Below, in pieces: positions 17,660 through 25,921 of a stretch of DNA of 64,000 nt. The stretch's first letter is position 1. Each line of letters begins with the position of its first letter. The DNA is from HKST-UBA178 sp965223815. GTDB taxonomy: Bacteria > Pseudomonadota > Gammaproteobacteria > Chromatiales > Chromatiaceae. A program made the position numbers and the translations under genes. Where the stretch lies: positions 1,674,001 through 1,738,000 of the forward strand of contig OZ245019.1 in the NCBI GenBank assembly GCA_965223815.1, in the 5' to 3' direction. The notes beneath the pieces are model-generated. The model was not told the DNA's origin and ran no database searches. It was given only the letters and a program-made list of their open reading frames with translations.

Positions 17660-19329
17660 ACGCCACCTTAGTTCTGTTCGCCTGGATGGCGCCGCTGCTG
17701 GTACTGCCCCTGATGGCCACCCGGATAGCGGTCCCCCTGACCGTTGCAGCCGCTTTACCAGCTTTGGTAGCTGCGATACTCGTACCCGAGGGATTTATTG
17801 TCGAAATACCCTGGCTGCTGTTGGGTGCGCGTCTGGGCCTGGATACCCATGCCGGTCTCTTTCTCTTATTTTCGGCGCTGCTGTGGGCTGTGGCCGCAGC
17901 CCAATCCGGTTTGCTGAAGCAACCCCAGACGGCTAGGGTCCGCTTTCGACTCTTCTTCCTGCTGGCGATGTGTGGCAACTTCGGTTTGATCCTGGGTCAG
18001 GATCTGGTGACTTTCTACCTCGGCTTCGCGGTCATGGGGTTGGCTGCGTATGGACTGGTGGTACAGGATGGCAGCGTACAGGCAAGGCGCGCCGGCCGGG
18101 TCTACCTGGTGATGACACTGCTTGCCGAGTTCCTGCTGTTGTTCGGCTTTATCGCTCTTTTTTGGCGGACGGGCACCTTGACGCCCTCGGCCAGCCAACT
18201 GGCTGGTGCCGGTGGTTTGGAACTCGCGAGCTTCATCACCGCTTTTGGCATAAAAGCCGGGATGCTTGGACTGCACATCTGGTTGCCCCTGGCCCATCCT
18301 GCTGCGCCGGTTCCCGCCAGCGCGGTGCTGAGCGGCGCCATGATAAAGACCGCACTGATCGGTTGGCTACGCTATCTGCCACTGGGCCAGGAGAGTCTGC
18401 CGGAATGGGGTCTGTTGCTGATCGTCGCAGGTGCTGCCGGAGCTTTGCTGGCGGTGCCCATGGGTTTGGTTCAGCGCGATTCTAAGGTAGTCCTCGCTTA
18501 CTCCAGCATCGGTAAAATGGGCACGATGATTTGTGCCTTGGGAGTGGCGCTTATCGAGCCCGCGGCGGCACCTGCGCTGGGAGCGGCGATCGCGTTCTTC
18601 GCAGCTCACCACGGGATCGCGAAGGGGGCACTGTTTCTGGGCGTGGGAACGGTGAAATCAGTCTCCGCCCGCTGGCCCCTCTGGCTGTTGGCAGTACCTG
18701 CTTTGGTGCTGGCCGGCCTGCCTTATACCTCAGGTGAACTCGCCAAGAGTCAGTTGACTGTGGCTTTGGGAAGCGGCAGCGAAGACTGGAGCGAGAAGCT
18801 CTCCTGGCTGTTCATGATGACAGCTATGGGTACAGCGATGCTGTTGCTGCGGTTCCTTTATCTGGTTAACGGTTTGCGGCCAAACTCCCGCGCCCTGCCA
18901 ATCTGGAAATTCGCACCTTGGTCGCTGCTGATTCTGGTATTGCTTCTGCTTCCCGTCGGTTATCCCGCATTCCATGGGGGGCTGCTGCAGTGGGCCCCGA
19001 CACTGCTGGCGGTGGTAATCGCAGCCCTGGTTTTATACCTACGGCCGCAATTTTTGCTGAAGTTGGTGGGACGTATTCCTCCAGGGGATATGATCAGCGG
19101 ATTTTTATATCCGGCCAGGCTTGCCCGTGCCTTGTTCGGCCGCCTCAAAGTCGCCGTGTCAGGGCGGTTCCTAAGCTCCCTGCTGGCCGATTTTCGAGGG
19201 CTTCTACTGCAAAATCTGGCGCATCACACAAGAGGGTATTCGATTTCGCGAGCCGCTGCGGCGGGGTTTGCCTGGCTGGGTGTTGCACTGGTGATGCTGC
19301 TCTCCATCATTCCTTGGAGCGGGGCATGA
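17656..19329 (+). CDS. antiporter-like subunit 3 (NuoL/M/N family) with altered helix 5
   Basis: 557-aa NuoL/M/N-family membrane protein with an extended C-terminus. The helix-7 Lys (FGIKAGMLGLHIWLP) and the helix-8 Lys (LSGAMIKTALIGWL) are kept. The helix-5 Glu that drives proton transfer is replaced: FYLGFAVMGLAAYGL aligns with FVLFYEALTLATYPL of the preceding subunit, Glu to Ala. A Glu appears in the next helix instead (MTLLAEFLLLFGF). The last 120 residues form a membrane segment, a cytosolic stretch and a final helix. Coupled by ATGA to both neighbours. Confidence 0.85.
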   Translation: MNATLVLFAWMAPLLVLPLMATRIAVPLTVAAALPALVAAILVPEGFIVEIPWLLLGARLGLDTHAGLFLLFSALLWAVAAAQSGLLKQPQTARVRFRLFFLLAMCGNFGLILGQDLVTFYLGFAVMGLAAYGLVVQDGSVQARRAGRVYLVMTLLAEFLLLFGFIALFWRTGTLTPSASQLAGAGGLELASFITAFGIKAGMLGLHIWLPLAHPAAPVPASAVLSGAMIKTALIGWLRYLPLGQESLPEWGLLLIVAGAAGALLAVPMGLVQRDSKVVLAYSSIGKMGTMICALGVALIEPAAAPALGAAIAFFAAHHGIAKGALFLGVGTVKSVSARWPLWLLAVPALVLAGLPYTSGELAKSQLTVALGSGSEDWSEKLSWLFMMTAMGTAMLLLRFLYLVNGLRPNSRALPIWKFAPWSLLILVLLLLPVGYPAFHGGLLQWAPTLLAVVIAALVLYLRPQFLLKLVGRIPPGDMISGFLYPARLARALFGRLKVAVSGRFLSSLLADFRGLLLQNLAHHTRGYSISRAAAAGFAWLGVALVMLLSIIPWSGA

Positions 19330-19520
19330 CTGTGTTGACGTTACTCAGGCTCGATTGTTGCACCCTTGTCCACGCTTTTAACCGGGAAGGTCAGCGGGCC
19401 TTCCAAGTCCTGGTCTGTTTCGCCGTAAGGTCTGTCGTGGCCGCCGCTCACACCCGCTGCCTGCGACAACCGATGAATGAGACAGAGCTGCTCTATTGGT
19501 GTTGGGAGACTCAACAATGA
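19326..19520 (+). CDS. 64-aa unknown protein, translationally coupled between antiporter and usp genes
   Basis: Small frame starting MTVLTLLRLDCC and ending WCWETQQ. Its ATG overlaps the stop of antiporter subunit 3 as ATGA (19326-19329). Its own stop overlaps the start of the universal-stress gene as ATGA (19517-19520). The same 4-bp overlap links most genes of this operon, which is strong evidence for a real cistron. The protein has five Cys and one weakly hydrophobic stretch (AFQVLVCFAVRSVVAAA). No family is recognised and no function is proposed. Confidence 0.5.
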   Translation: MTVLTLLRLDCCTLVHAFNREGQRAFQVLVCFAVRSVVAAAHTRCLRQPMNETELLYWCWETQQ

Positions 19521-20461
19521 AACGTTTCAAAAATATCGTGTATTTCGCCGACGGTGCCTTCGATACCTGTCCGGCACTCGAGCGTGCAATGGCACTCAGC
19601 GCCAACAATCATGCGCGTTTGACCGTCATTGATGTTATTGAAGAAAACGATTCACCACCCGAAGTCATGGCGCGCGTCGGCTCCGATCTAAACGAGATCA
19701 TCAGGGACTACCGGCAGCGTGCATTGGAGGCACTCGCCGCCCCTTACACGGACGCCGATAGTTTGATCTACACTCAGGTGCTCTCCGGCAAACCCTTCGT
19801 GGAGGTGATCAAAGCAGTTATCCAGAACGGTTACGATTTGCTGATAAAGCCCGCACGTCCACCGGAGGGCTTTTCGGAGCGTCTGCTGGGCAGCACCGAT
19901 CTGCATCTCATGCGCAAGTGTCCGTGCCCGGTGTGGGTCGATCGCCCGGGCTCCGCCAACCCCTACCGCAGGATTGTCGCGGCGGTGGATCCCACCGGTA
20001 GTGAGTCCGATCACAGTGATCGGCTGATCATGGATCTGGCCACTTCACTTGCCGAGCGTGAAACCGCAGAGCTTGATGTGGTGCACGCCTGGCGGGTCTA
20101 TGGTGAATCCATGATGCGGAGCGGCCGGGGTAGAATTTCCGCTTCCGAACAGGAGCAGGTCATTTCAGAGACAGAACGTTTCCACAGAGAGGCTTTGGAT
20201 GCACTGTTGAGAGACTACGGGATGAGCTCGGAGCAACCAAACGTGCACTGCACCGAAGGACAACCGTCAGCGATCATTCATCGACTGAGTCGAGATCTGG
20301 AAGCTGACCTGGTGGTGATGGGCACAGCCGGTCGTACCGGCATCCCCGGCTTTTTCATTGGTAACACCGCTGAGGAGGTATTACAGGCAGCGACCGCGTC
20401 TGTGCTGGCGGTAAAACCCTTTGGCTTCGTCTCCCCCGTGGAGTTGGCGGGCGGCGGCTGA
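19517..20461 (+). CDS. tandem universal stress protein (two UspA domains)
   Basis: Cytosolic protein of 314 aa with two UspA folds (about 1-140 and 150-310). The second carries the ATP-binding pattern G-x2-G-x9-G-S/T, seen as MGTAGRTGIPGFFIGNTAEE. The first domain has a weaker version ending MRKCPCPVWV. The start MKRFKNIVYF at 19517 has a GGGAG ribosome site and lies in an ATGA overlap with the 64-aa gene, making it the last cistron of the antiporter operon. USP proteins are often linked to ion transporters, where nucleotide binding may tune activity (family knowledge). The exact role here is unknown. Confidence 0.88.
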   Translation: MKRFKNIVYFADGAFDTCPALERAMALSANNHARLTVIDVIEENDSPPEVMARVGSDLNEIIRDYRQRALEALAAPYTDADSLIYTQVLSGKPFVEVIKAVIQNGYDLLIKPARPPEGFSERLLGSTDLHLMRKCPCPVWVDRPGSANPYRRIVAAVDPTGSESDHSDRLIMDLATSLAERETAELDVVHAWRVYGESMMRSGRGRISASEQEQVISETERFHREALDALLRDYGMSSEQPNVHCTEGQPSAIIHRLSRDLEADLVVMGTAGRTGIPGFFIGNTAEEVLQAATASVLAVKPFGFVSPVELAGGG

Positions 20462-20746
20462 TAGGAGGAATTTGTCGAGTTGCACGCAGCCCAAGCGAAG
20501 CTCACTGACAGCTGTAGGCGATATGAAAGACTACCGACGCCGATTGACGCCCGCTGTGCTAACATCACCAGCAGGATCGTTTTCCGAAAGCCTGTTTGGT
20601 CAGCCGCTGAAGCTTTGAAACCCCAATCCGGGCAAGGCCAATAAACACTCCGCTGCATTGATGATTTCCACCTGTGTCCCTAAACTGAAGCTGAGTGTGA
20701 TCGATGACTTGCAGTTTTATACTCCGACCCTGGAGATGAGTGGCCG

Positions 20747-21652
20747 ATGCCGGACTTGAAACTCAACTTGAAGCACCTGCGTTATTTCTGGTCCGTTGCC
20801 AGCCACGGTTCCGTCGCCCGGGCCGCTGATGCATTGTTCCTGACGCCGCAAACGATTAGCGGCCAATTGCGCGATTTGGAACGGCAGGTTGGCGGTAAGC
20901 TGTTTCGGAAAGAGGGTAGGGGATTGGTCTTGACCGATACCGGGCAGCTGGTTTTCTCGTACGCGGACGAGATGTTCCGTATCGGCGTCGAATTGCAAAA
21001 CGCGCTGACCGGATACGTCCCCGGCGCTGCAATGACACTCAAGGTAGGCATCGCCATGGTGGTGCCAAAACTGCTGGCTTATCGTATTCTGGAACCGGTC
21101 CTGCAGATGCCAGAGGGTGTTAGGTTGGTTTGCTCGGAGGATTCGCTTGTAGGTCTGTTGGCCGATCTCTCAGTACATAAGCTGGATGTGGTGTTGGCCG
21201 ATAGCCCGCTTAATCCGGTGTTGAATATACGTGCCTATAATCATCCTTTGGGCAGCTCTGGAATCAGTTTTTTTGCCAGCCCCGAACAGGCCGTGAAACT
21301 GAAGGGAGACTTTCCTGCCTGCCTGGATGGGCAGCCCCTGCTCATGCCTGGTGGGGGTAGCGTCCTGCGACGGGATCTGGAGGCGTGGTTTGGACGTCAT
21401 GAGGTCACGCCCATTGTGGTCGCAGAATTCGACGACCGGGCCTTGATGAAGGCCTTTGGCGAGCGGGGGGCGGGCATCTTCACATCCCCCAGCGCGGTGG
21501 AACAGGACGTGCTGGAAAAGTACCAAGTGGTGTCGATAGGGCAAACCCTGGAAATATCCGAAAGCTATTACTTGATCTCCGCAGAGCGACGCATTCGTCA
21601 TCCGGCAGTTTCGGCCATTACCGAAGCGGCGCGCAGTGAGCTTTTCTTTTGA
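20747..21652 (+). CDS. nhaR: NhaR-type LysR regulator of Na+/H+ antiport
   Basis: LysR-family activator of 301 aa closely matching NhaR. The N-terminal helix-turn-helix begins LNLKHLRYFWSVASHGSVAR, then LTPQTISGQLRDLERQVGG and the wing KLFRKEGRGLVLTDTG. In enterobacteria NhaR senses Na+ and activates nhaA and other genes. Here it lies 285 bp downstream of the antiporter/usp operon on the same strand, so control of that operon is likely (inference). It has its own gap and probably its own promoter. The gene is convergent with the CoA-transferase. Confidence 0.85.
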   Translation: MPDLKLNLKHLRYFWSVASHGSVARAADALFLTPQTISGQLRDLERQVGGKLFRKEGRGLVLTDTGQLVFSYADEMFRIGVELQNALTGYVPGAAMTLKVGIAMVVPKLLAYRILEPVLQMPEGVRLVCSEDSLVGLLADLSVHKLDVVLADSPLNPVLNIRAYNHPLGSSGISFFASPEQAVKLKGDFPACLDGQPLLMPGGGSVLRRDLEAWFGRHEVTPIVVAEFDDRALMKAFGERGAGIFTSPSAVEQDVLEKYQVVSIGQTLEISESYYLISAERRIRHPAVSAITEAARSELFF

Positions 21653-21781
21653 GCGCCAACCGTTTGCTGTAGCAGTTAGGACAGTGTGGCGCACCCGGCA
21701 TACAATCCCGTAATAACGGCAACTTCAGCTGCTCGCTTTTAATCCAATCTGCCTAAAGTCAGATGGCGGAGTTGATATGCC

Positions 21782-23752
21782 TCACTCAATTCCAAGTTGC
21801 CGCTGCGCCTCCCCTGCGGTTTCATACAGATGCGGGGCAACCCGGCGCGAGTATAGAGCTTTACCCAGCTTCATGCGCAAAAAGGCGCTGGTGGTATAAC
21901 GGGTGACGTCCAGGTAATAGGTTGCTACCACTTCCTGAACCATTTGCGAATAGGCGTCGATCACTTTGGGATCGATGACAAAGTTATCGTAGTTGACGAT
22001 AGCGTAGACTTTGTGCCCGAGGTCGCGAAGCTTAGTGTCGACAGCATCACGGATCGCGGCGACATCCTCGGTGGTGTTAACTTCGAGTCCCTCGAAATTG
22101 AGGAAGAACAAGTTTTTCTTTGCGTCATAGTTCAAGCGCTGATTCAGGGGGCGGGCCAAAAGGTCGTCCACAAGGCCCATGGGATCAGGCGCAAAGATAC
22201 GCGGATCCATGAGGCGAGGTTCGCCCCTGATCACCGGCTCGAAGTCCATGAGCGCAAGAATGTCTCGTCCCATATCGATGCCGGGCGCGATTTCGATCAA
22301 CTCCAAGCCCGCCGGTGTCAGGCGGAACACGCAGCGTTCGGTGACATATAGAACGGGTTGATCCCTGGCGATCGCCAACTGCCCGCTGAAGGTTCGGTGT
22401 TCTACTGCCTGGATGAATTTAGGGTTACCTCCCGGTGGTACGCGCAAACGCCCGGCCTTGATTTCGTACATGCCTTTTACTGCAGCGAAGGTGCCGGCGT
22501 AAACCACCTTGCGGGCATTCTGACTGATATTGATGAAGCCGCCCGCACCGGCAAGGCGGGGGCCGAATTTACTCACATTGACATTGCCCTGACGGTCAGC
22601 TTGGGCAAGCCCCAGAATGGCCACATCCAGGCCGCCGCCGTCATATAAATCAAACTGGGAAGGCTGGTCTATAACCGCAGCTGTATTCGTCGCGGCGCCG
22701 AAGTTGAGTCCGCCCGCGGGCAAACCGCCGATAACCCCAGGCTCGGCTGTGAGCGTCAGGAGGTCGATTATCTTCTCTTCATTGGCAACCGCGGCGACTC
22801 CTTCAGGCATGCCGATGCCAAGGTTGACCACCGCATTCGGTTGCAGCTCGAATGCGGCCCGGCGTGCAATAATCTTGCGTTCGTTGAGATCCATTGGTGC
22901 AATGGACTGCATCGGTACTCGGACCTCGCCGCTATAGGCAGGATTGTAGGGTGTCTCAAAAGTCTGCCAATGGTGCTCCGGCCTCTCGGCCAGAACGACA
23001 CAGTCCACGAGTACTCCAGGAATTTTTACGCTCTTGGGATTCAGGTTGCCAGTCTCGGCGATACGCTCCACTTGAACAATGACCATGCCGCCGGAGTTGC
23101 GTGCGGCGGTTGCCATGGACAGCACCTCCAAGGTGAGCGCCTCCCTCTCCATGGTTACGTTGCCGTCGGTATCCGCGGTAGTTCCTCGAAGTATGGCGAC
23201 GTCGATAGGCCGGGACTCATAAAACAGATATTCCCGGTCACCGATCGATATCAGCCGCACGATATCCTCTGTTGTACATTCGTTGACACGGCCCCCTCCA
23301 TAGCGGGGGTCTACAAAGGTTTCCAGCCCGACATGGGTCAGTGTACCGGGCTTGCCGGCAGCCGTGTCACGGAACAGGTGGGAGATGACACCTTGGGGCA
23401 GGTTGTAGGCCTGGATTCGATTTTCGATGGCTAATTTCTGCAGTTTCGGAACCAGGCCCCAATGCCCACCGATGACCCGTGCGACCAGTTTTTCATGCCC
23501 CAGGTGATTGAGGCCCCGCTCCTTTCCATCTCCCTGACCGGCTGCGTAGACGAGGGTTAGGTTTTTCGGTTCCCCCGTTTCAAGAAAACGCCGTTCCAGG
23601 CCCACGGCGATACTCTCCGCAAAGCCGATGCCAACGAAACCTCCGGTAGCAACCGTATCGCCATCCCTGATGAGGCGAACCGCCTCTTCAACAGTGACGA
23701 CTTTGTTCTTGCGGGATAGGGATAAATCCAAATTCGAATCCACAGTTGCCAC
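21782..23752 (-). CDS. acyl-CoA:acetate/3-ketoacid CoA-transferase (YdiF/propionate CoA-transferase-like) with C-terminal extension
   Basis: Family I CoA-transferase, both alpha and beta halves in one chain, 656 aa. The alpha half starts VVTVEEAVRLIRDGDTVATGGF. The beta half has NLGIGMPEGVAAVANEEK and the catalytic-Glu motif LTAEPGVIGGLPAGG. Fused-chain relatives are about 520-530 aa. Here an additional domain of about 120 residues follows (DDLLARPLNQRLNYDAKKN onward to QRQLGIE) whose role is unknown. The enzyme moves CoA between short-chain acyl-CoA and acetate or similar acids. A decayed GntP carboxylate permease lies just upstream, suggesting a former uptake-and-activation pair. Confidence 0.85.
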   Translation of the reverse strand: MATVDSNLDLSLSRKNKVVTVEEAVRLIRDGDTVATGGFVGIGFAESIAVGLERRFLETGEPKNLTLVYAAGQGDGKERGLNHLGHEKLVARVIGGHWGLVPKLQKLAIENRIQAYNLPQGVISHLFRDTAAGKPGTLTHVGLETFVDPRYGGGRVNECTTEDIVRLISIGDREYLFYESRPIDVAILRGTTADTDGNVTMEREALTLEVLSMATAARNSGGMVIVQVERIAETGNLNPKSVKIPGVLVDCVVLAERPEHHWQTFETPYNPAYSGEVRVPMQSIAPMDLNERKIIARRAAFELQPNAVVNLGIGMPEGVAAVANEEKIIDLLTLTAEPGVIGGLPAGGLNFGAATNTAAVIDQPSQFDLYDGGGLDVAILGLAQADRQGNVNVSKFGPRLAGAGGFINISQNARKVVYAGTFAAVKGMYEIKAGRLRVPPGGNPKFIQAVEHRTFSGQLAIARDQPVLYVTERCVFRLTPAGLELIEIAPGIDMGRDILALMDFEPVIRGEPRLMDPRIFAPDPMGLVDDLLARPLNQRLNYDAKKNLFFLNFEGLEVNTTEDVAAIRDAVDTKLRDLGHKVYAIVNYDNFVIDPKVIDAYSQMVQEVVATYYLDVTRYTTSAFLRMKLGKALYSRRVAPHLYETAGEAQRQLGIE

Positions 23753-23810
23753 CTCTTACAATTATTCCCGGTATCCACTCTCTTGAGACAGCTGAGGATC
23801 TGCATCCTTG

Positions 23811-24675
23811 TCAAAGGCATGTGTCTGCATGCTGACTCTTCACGAGGATGGTGGCAACCGCCGGAACTGCTACCGCAACCATGAAGATATCTCCGTATGA
23901 GTCACGGTGAGTCAGTTTGCAAATCGCCAACAGCGTAATGACCGCACCGTTATGTGGCAGCGTATCGAATCCCCCAGAGGCCATCGAAGCCACCCGGTGC
24001 AGCAAGTCCGGTGAGTTACCCGCGGTATTGTTCCATGGCGCGCTTGGCGCGAGTGTTGAGCCACAGTATTCCTCCCAGCAGCATGATGAGTCCTCCGATA
24101 ACACCCAGGATGGGTGCGGCGAATGGCGTGGTACCGAAGAAAGGCATTGGGATTGCGTTTTGAATGGCCGGAGTGCCAGGCAGCGCGGTCATGGTGAAGG
24201 TGAACGCACCTAGCGCGATTGCAGATGGGATGAACCGTTTGGGTACTCCCGCTTCGCGAAACAGGGCTGCGCCAATGGTGTAGACGGCAAATGTCACCAC
24301 AAACAGGGATACGCCACCGTATGTCAGGATGGCGCACAACAGCACGATGGCTAGTATCGCTTGACCCTGTCCCAGTTTTTTCACTATCGCATGGGCAATG
24401 GCCTTGGCAGATCCTGAGTCGTCCATCAGCTTGCCGAAGATGGCACCGAGCAGGAACAGCGGAAAATACTTAATCAGATTTCCCCCAAGGCTGTGCATGA
24501 ATATCTGGGTATAAGTGGCAAGCAGTGGTCCGCCTCCGCTTATGAGAACCGCCAGCAGTGACAGAATCGGGGCCAGTATCAATACGTTTATGCCCCGGTA
24601 GGCGAGGTACATGAGCAGAAACAGGGACAGGACGATACCAAAGACTCCAATCATGGTCGGATTCCCCGTTGGCAA
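23811..24675 (-). pseudogene. GntP-family carboxylate permease, internal deletion and frameshift
   Basis: The N-terminal 219 residues (24675 down to 24016) match GntP-family permeases: VLILAPILSLLAVLISGG, KYFPLFLLGAIFGKLMDDSG, ILTYGGVSLFVVTFAVYPI-like and ALPGTPAIQNAIP. After AKRAMEQYRG a stop occurs. In a shifted frame the C-terminal signature follows at once (LLHRVASMASGGFDTLPHNGAVITLLAI, seen as ASMASGGFDTLPHNG and SYGDIFMVAVAVP). In intact relatives these two parts are separated by roughly 150-200 residues, so a central deletion with frame change has occurred. The protein cannot be functional. Confidence 0.75.
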
Positions 24676-25266
24676 GTTGATTAGGCTGCGGTCGGCTTTC
24701 TATCGATACCTGATGGGTCCCAAAGAAGCTTAGATGTTCAATTCGCTTTTTTCCAGTGCCCACAATTGCGACGCTTTCGCCGTTCAGCGCGGGCGGTGTA
24801 CGCTATAAAAATTCCCATGTGCCTGTAAGGTTGGCAATAGAGCGTTACTGCGAAGAACAACTCTCTTGCCGCTGTTTCTCGACATCCTGATCACGATATC
24901 CGGCTTCTTAACCACGAGTGATAGTTGAATAGAGCAATGCTCGTGATTAACAGAAAAATACCATCTGATAGTTACGGTTCTTGCGCCGCTTCTTTGGGTG
25001 AGTGACTCAGAAACCTTGACTGCATTACCGTTGGTCCAGGAGTGTAAAACAGATTTGAGAAGCGGCAGTATTGCAAACTCGAAAACCAATAGCCTAAACC
25101 CTACCCCAAACATCCGTCTGCTTTTCGGGCACTAGAATGCTTACCCGATTATACGAAGCCGTAACATAAGATTTGAGAGCCGATATCGATTGATTATTAG
25201 ATCGAAAACCTTCTAGCAATCCGAATGACGAAGTGAACAAATGAACAATCGAATAGGGAGGTTTCC
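24676..25266. other. gene-poor stretch, nothing recognised
   Basis: About 590 bp between the permease remnant and the degenerate frame at 25267. Open frames on both strands lack domain patterns, ribosome sites or composition that would support a gene. Probably decayed sequence. Confidence 0.5.
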
Positions 25267-25731
25267 ATGAAAAATTTAATGGCTATATGCCTGGTGCTGA
25301 TCATCCTGACCTGTGGCGATCAGGGCCAACACGTCTAGGCCGCTAGTGGCGACAATTCCGAGGTGACTTTGTGTTGCTGAGTGAATCAGCCTGCAGTGAC
25401 GAACGCCAAATTCAGAGGTCAGCGGTAGATTGATAAAAGCGATGAGTCCCAAGGATACTGCGAAAAGTACAGTATCCAGCCGTGCAAAATTGAAAGTGTT
25501 GGAAGTGGGGGCGTATCTTTGCTGCAGCGTGAAGACATTCACCCAGGATCCGAAAACTGTCTAGGCCTGGGAGGTGCTCTTACCCAAGAATATGCAGTCT
25601 GAGGAGTTGACGCGAATCGTCGTGGAATGTTCGAAGTGATCGTTCGCTATCGAGGCAACTACACCAACGGAAGGGGACACACTGCAGTTATAAGAGTACC
25701 CGCGCTCTCGAATTTTCGAGAAGTGCACTAA
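25267..25731 (+). pseudogene. possible decayed small exported/lipoprotein gene
   Basis: A good ribosome site (TAGGGAGGTTTCC) precedes ATG and a typical lipoprotein-like signal: MKNLMAICLVLIILTCGDQG. A stop follows after 23 residues. The same frame then reads through further stops (TGA, TAG, TGA) to TAA at 25731, with plausible protein between them, such as GMFEVIVRYRGNYTNG. This looks like an exported protein gene decayed by point mutations. The alternative is a 23-aa peptide gene with chance frames after it. No family is recognised. Confidence 0.3.
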
Positions 25732-25759
25732 CATGGCGCGTGCGCATTCTTGGGGTGCA
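25724..25759. promoter_or_regulatory. two tandem NtrC-like sites upstream of urtA
   Basis: Two 17-bp segments, TGCACTAACATGGCGCG (25724-25740) and CGCATTCTTGGGGTGCA (25743-25759), each match the NtrC dyad TGCACC-N5-GGTGCA at 9 of 12 positions by eye. They lie about 80-110 bp upstream of a sigma-54-type promoter, a usual enhancer distance. They would place urea uptake and urease under nitrogen-limitation control. Confidence 0.45.
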
Positions 25760-25836
25760 CTCATCTAGGGCAAGTGCGGCATTGTTACGTTATTGCGACC
25801 AACCAATAGTTAAGTAATTCAAGGGGTAAGACAAGT

Positions 25837-25852
25837 TGGCATGGTCCCTGCT
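25837..25852 (+). promoter_or_regulatory. sigma-54-type promoter of the urt/ure operon
   Basis: TGGCATG-GTCC-CTGCT has the invariant GG (25838-25839) and GC (25850-25851) at the exact 12-bp offset of the -24/-12 promoter, with two mismatches to TGGCACG-N4-TTGC. It is about 70 bp upstream of the urtA start. Urea transporter operons are commonly sigma-54/NtrC controlled. Confidence 0.6.
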
Positions 25853-25921
25853 GTGTGCTGGCCAGCTACGCATTTTTTGTGTGGTAAGAGAAAGTAGATC
25901 CAGCATACAGGAGACTAATTA

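Noticed and set aside
17656..19329. Calling the three large antiporter genes complex I (nuoL/M/N)
   Set aside because: Neighbours are MnhB, C, E, F and G subunits with no nuo genes, so they belong to an Mrp-like antiporter.
24784..25113. 109-codon minus-strand frame in the gene-poor stretch
   Set aside because: No signal, domain or ribosome site; lies in sequence that looks decayed.
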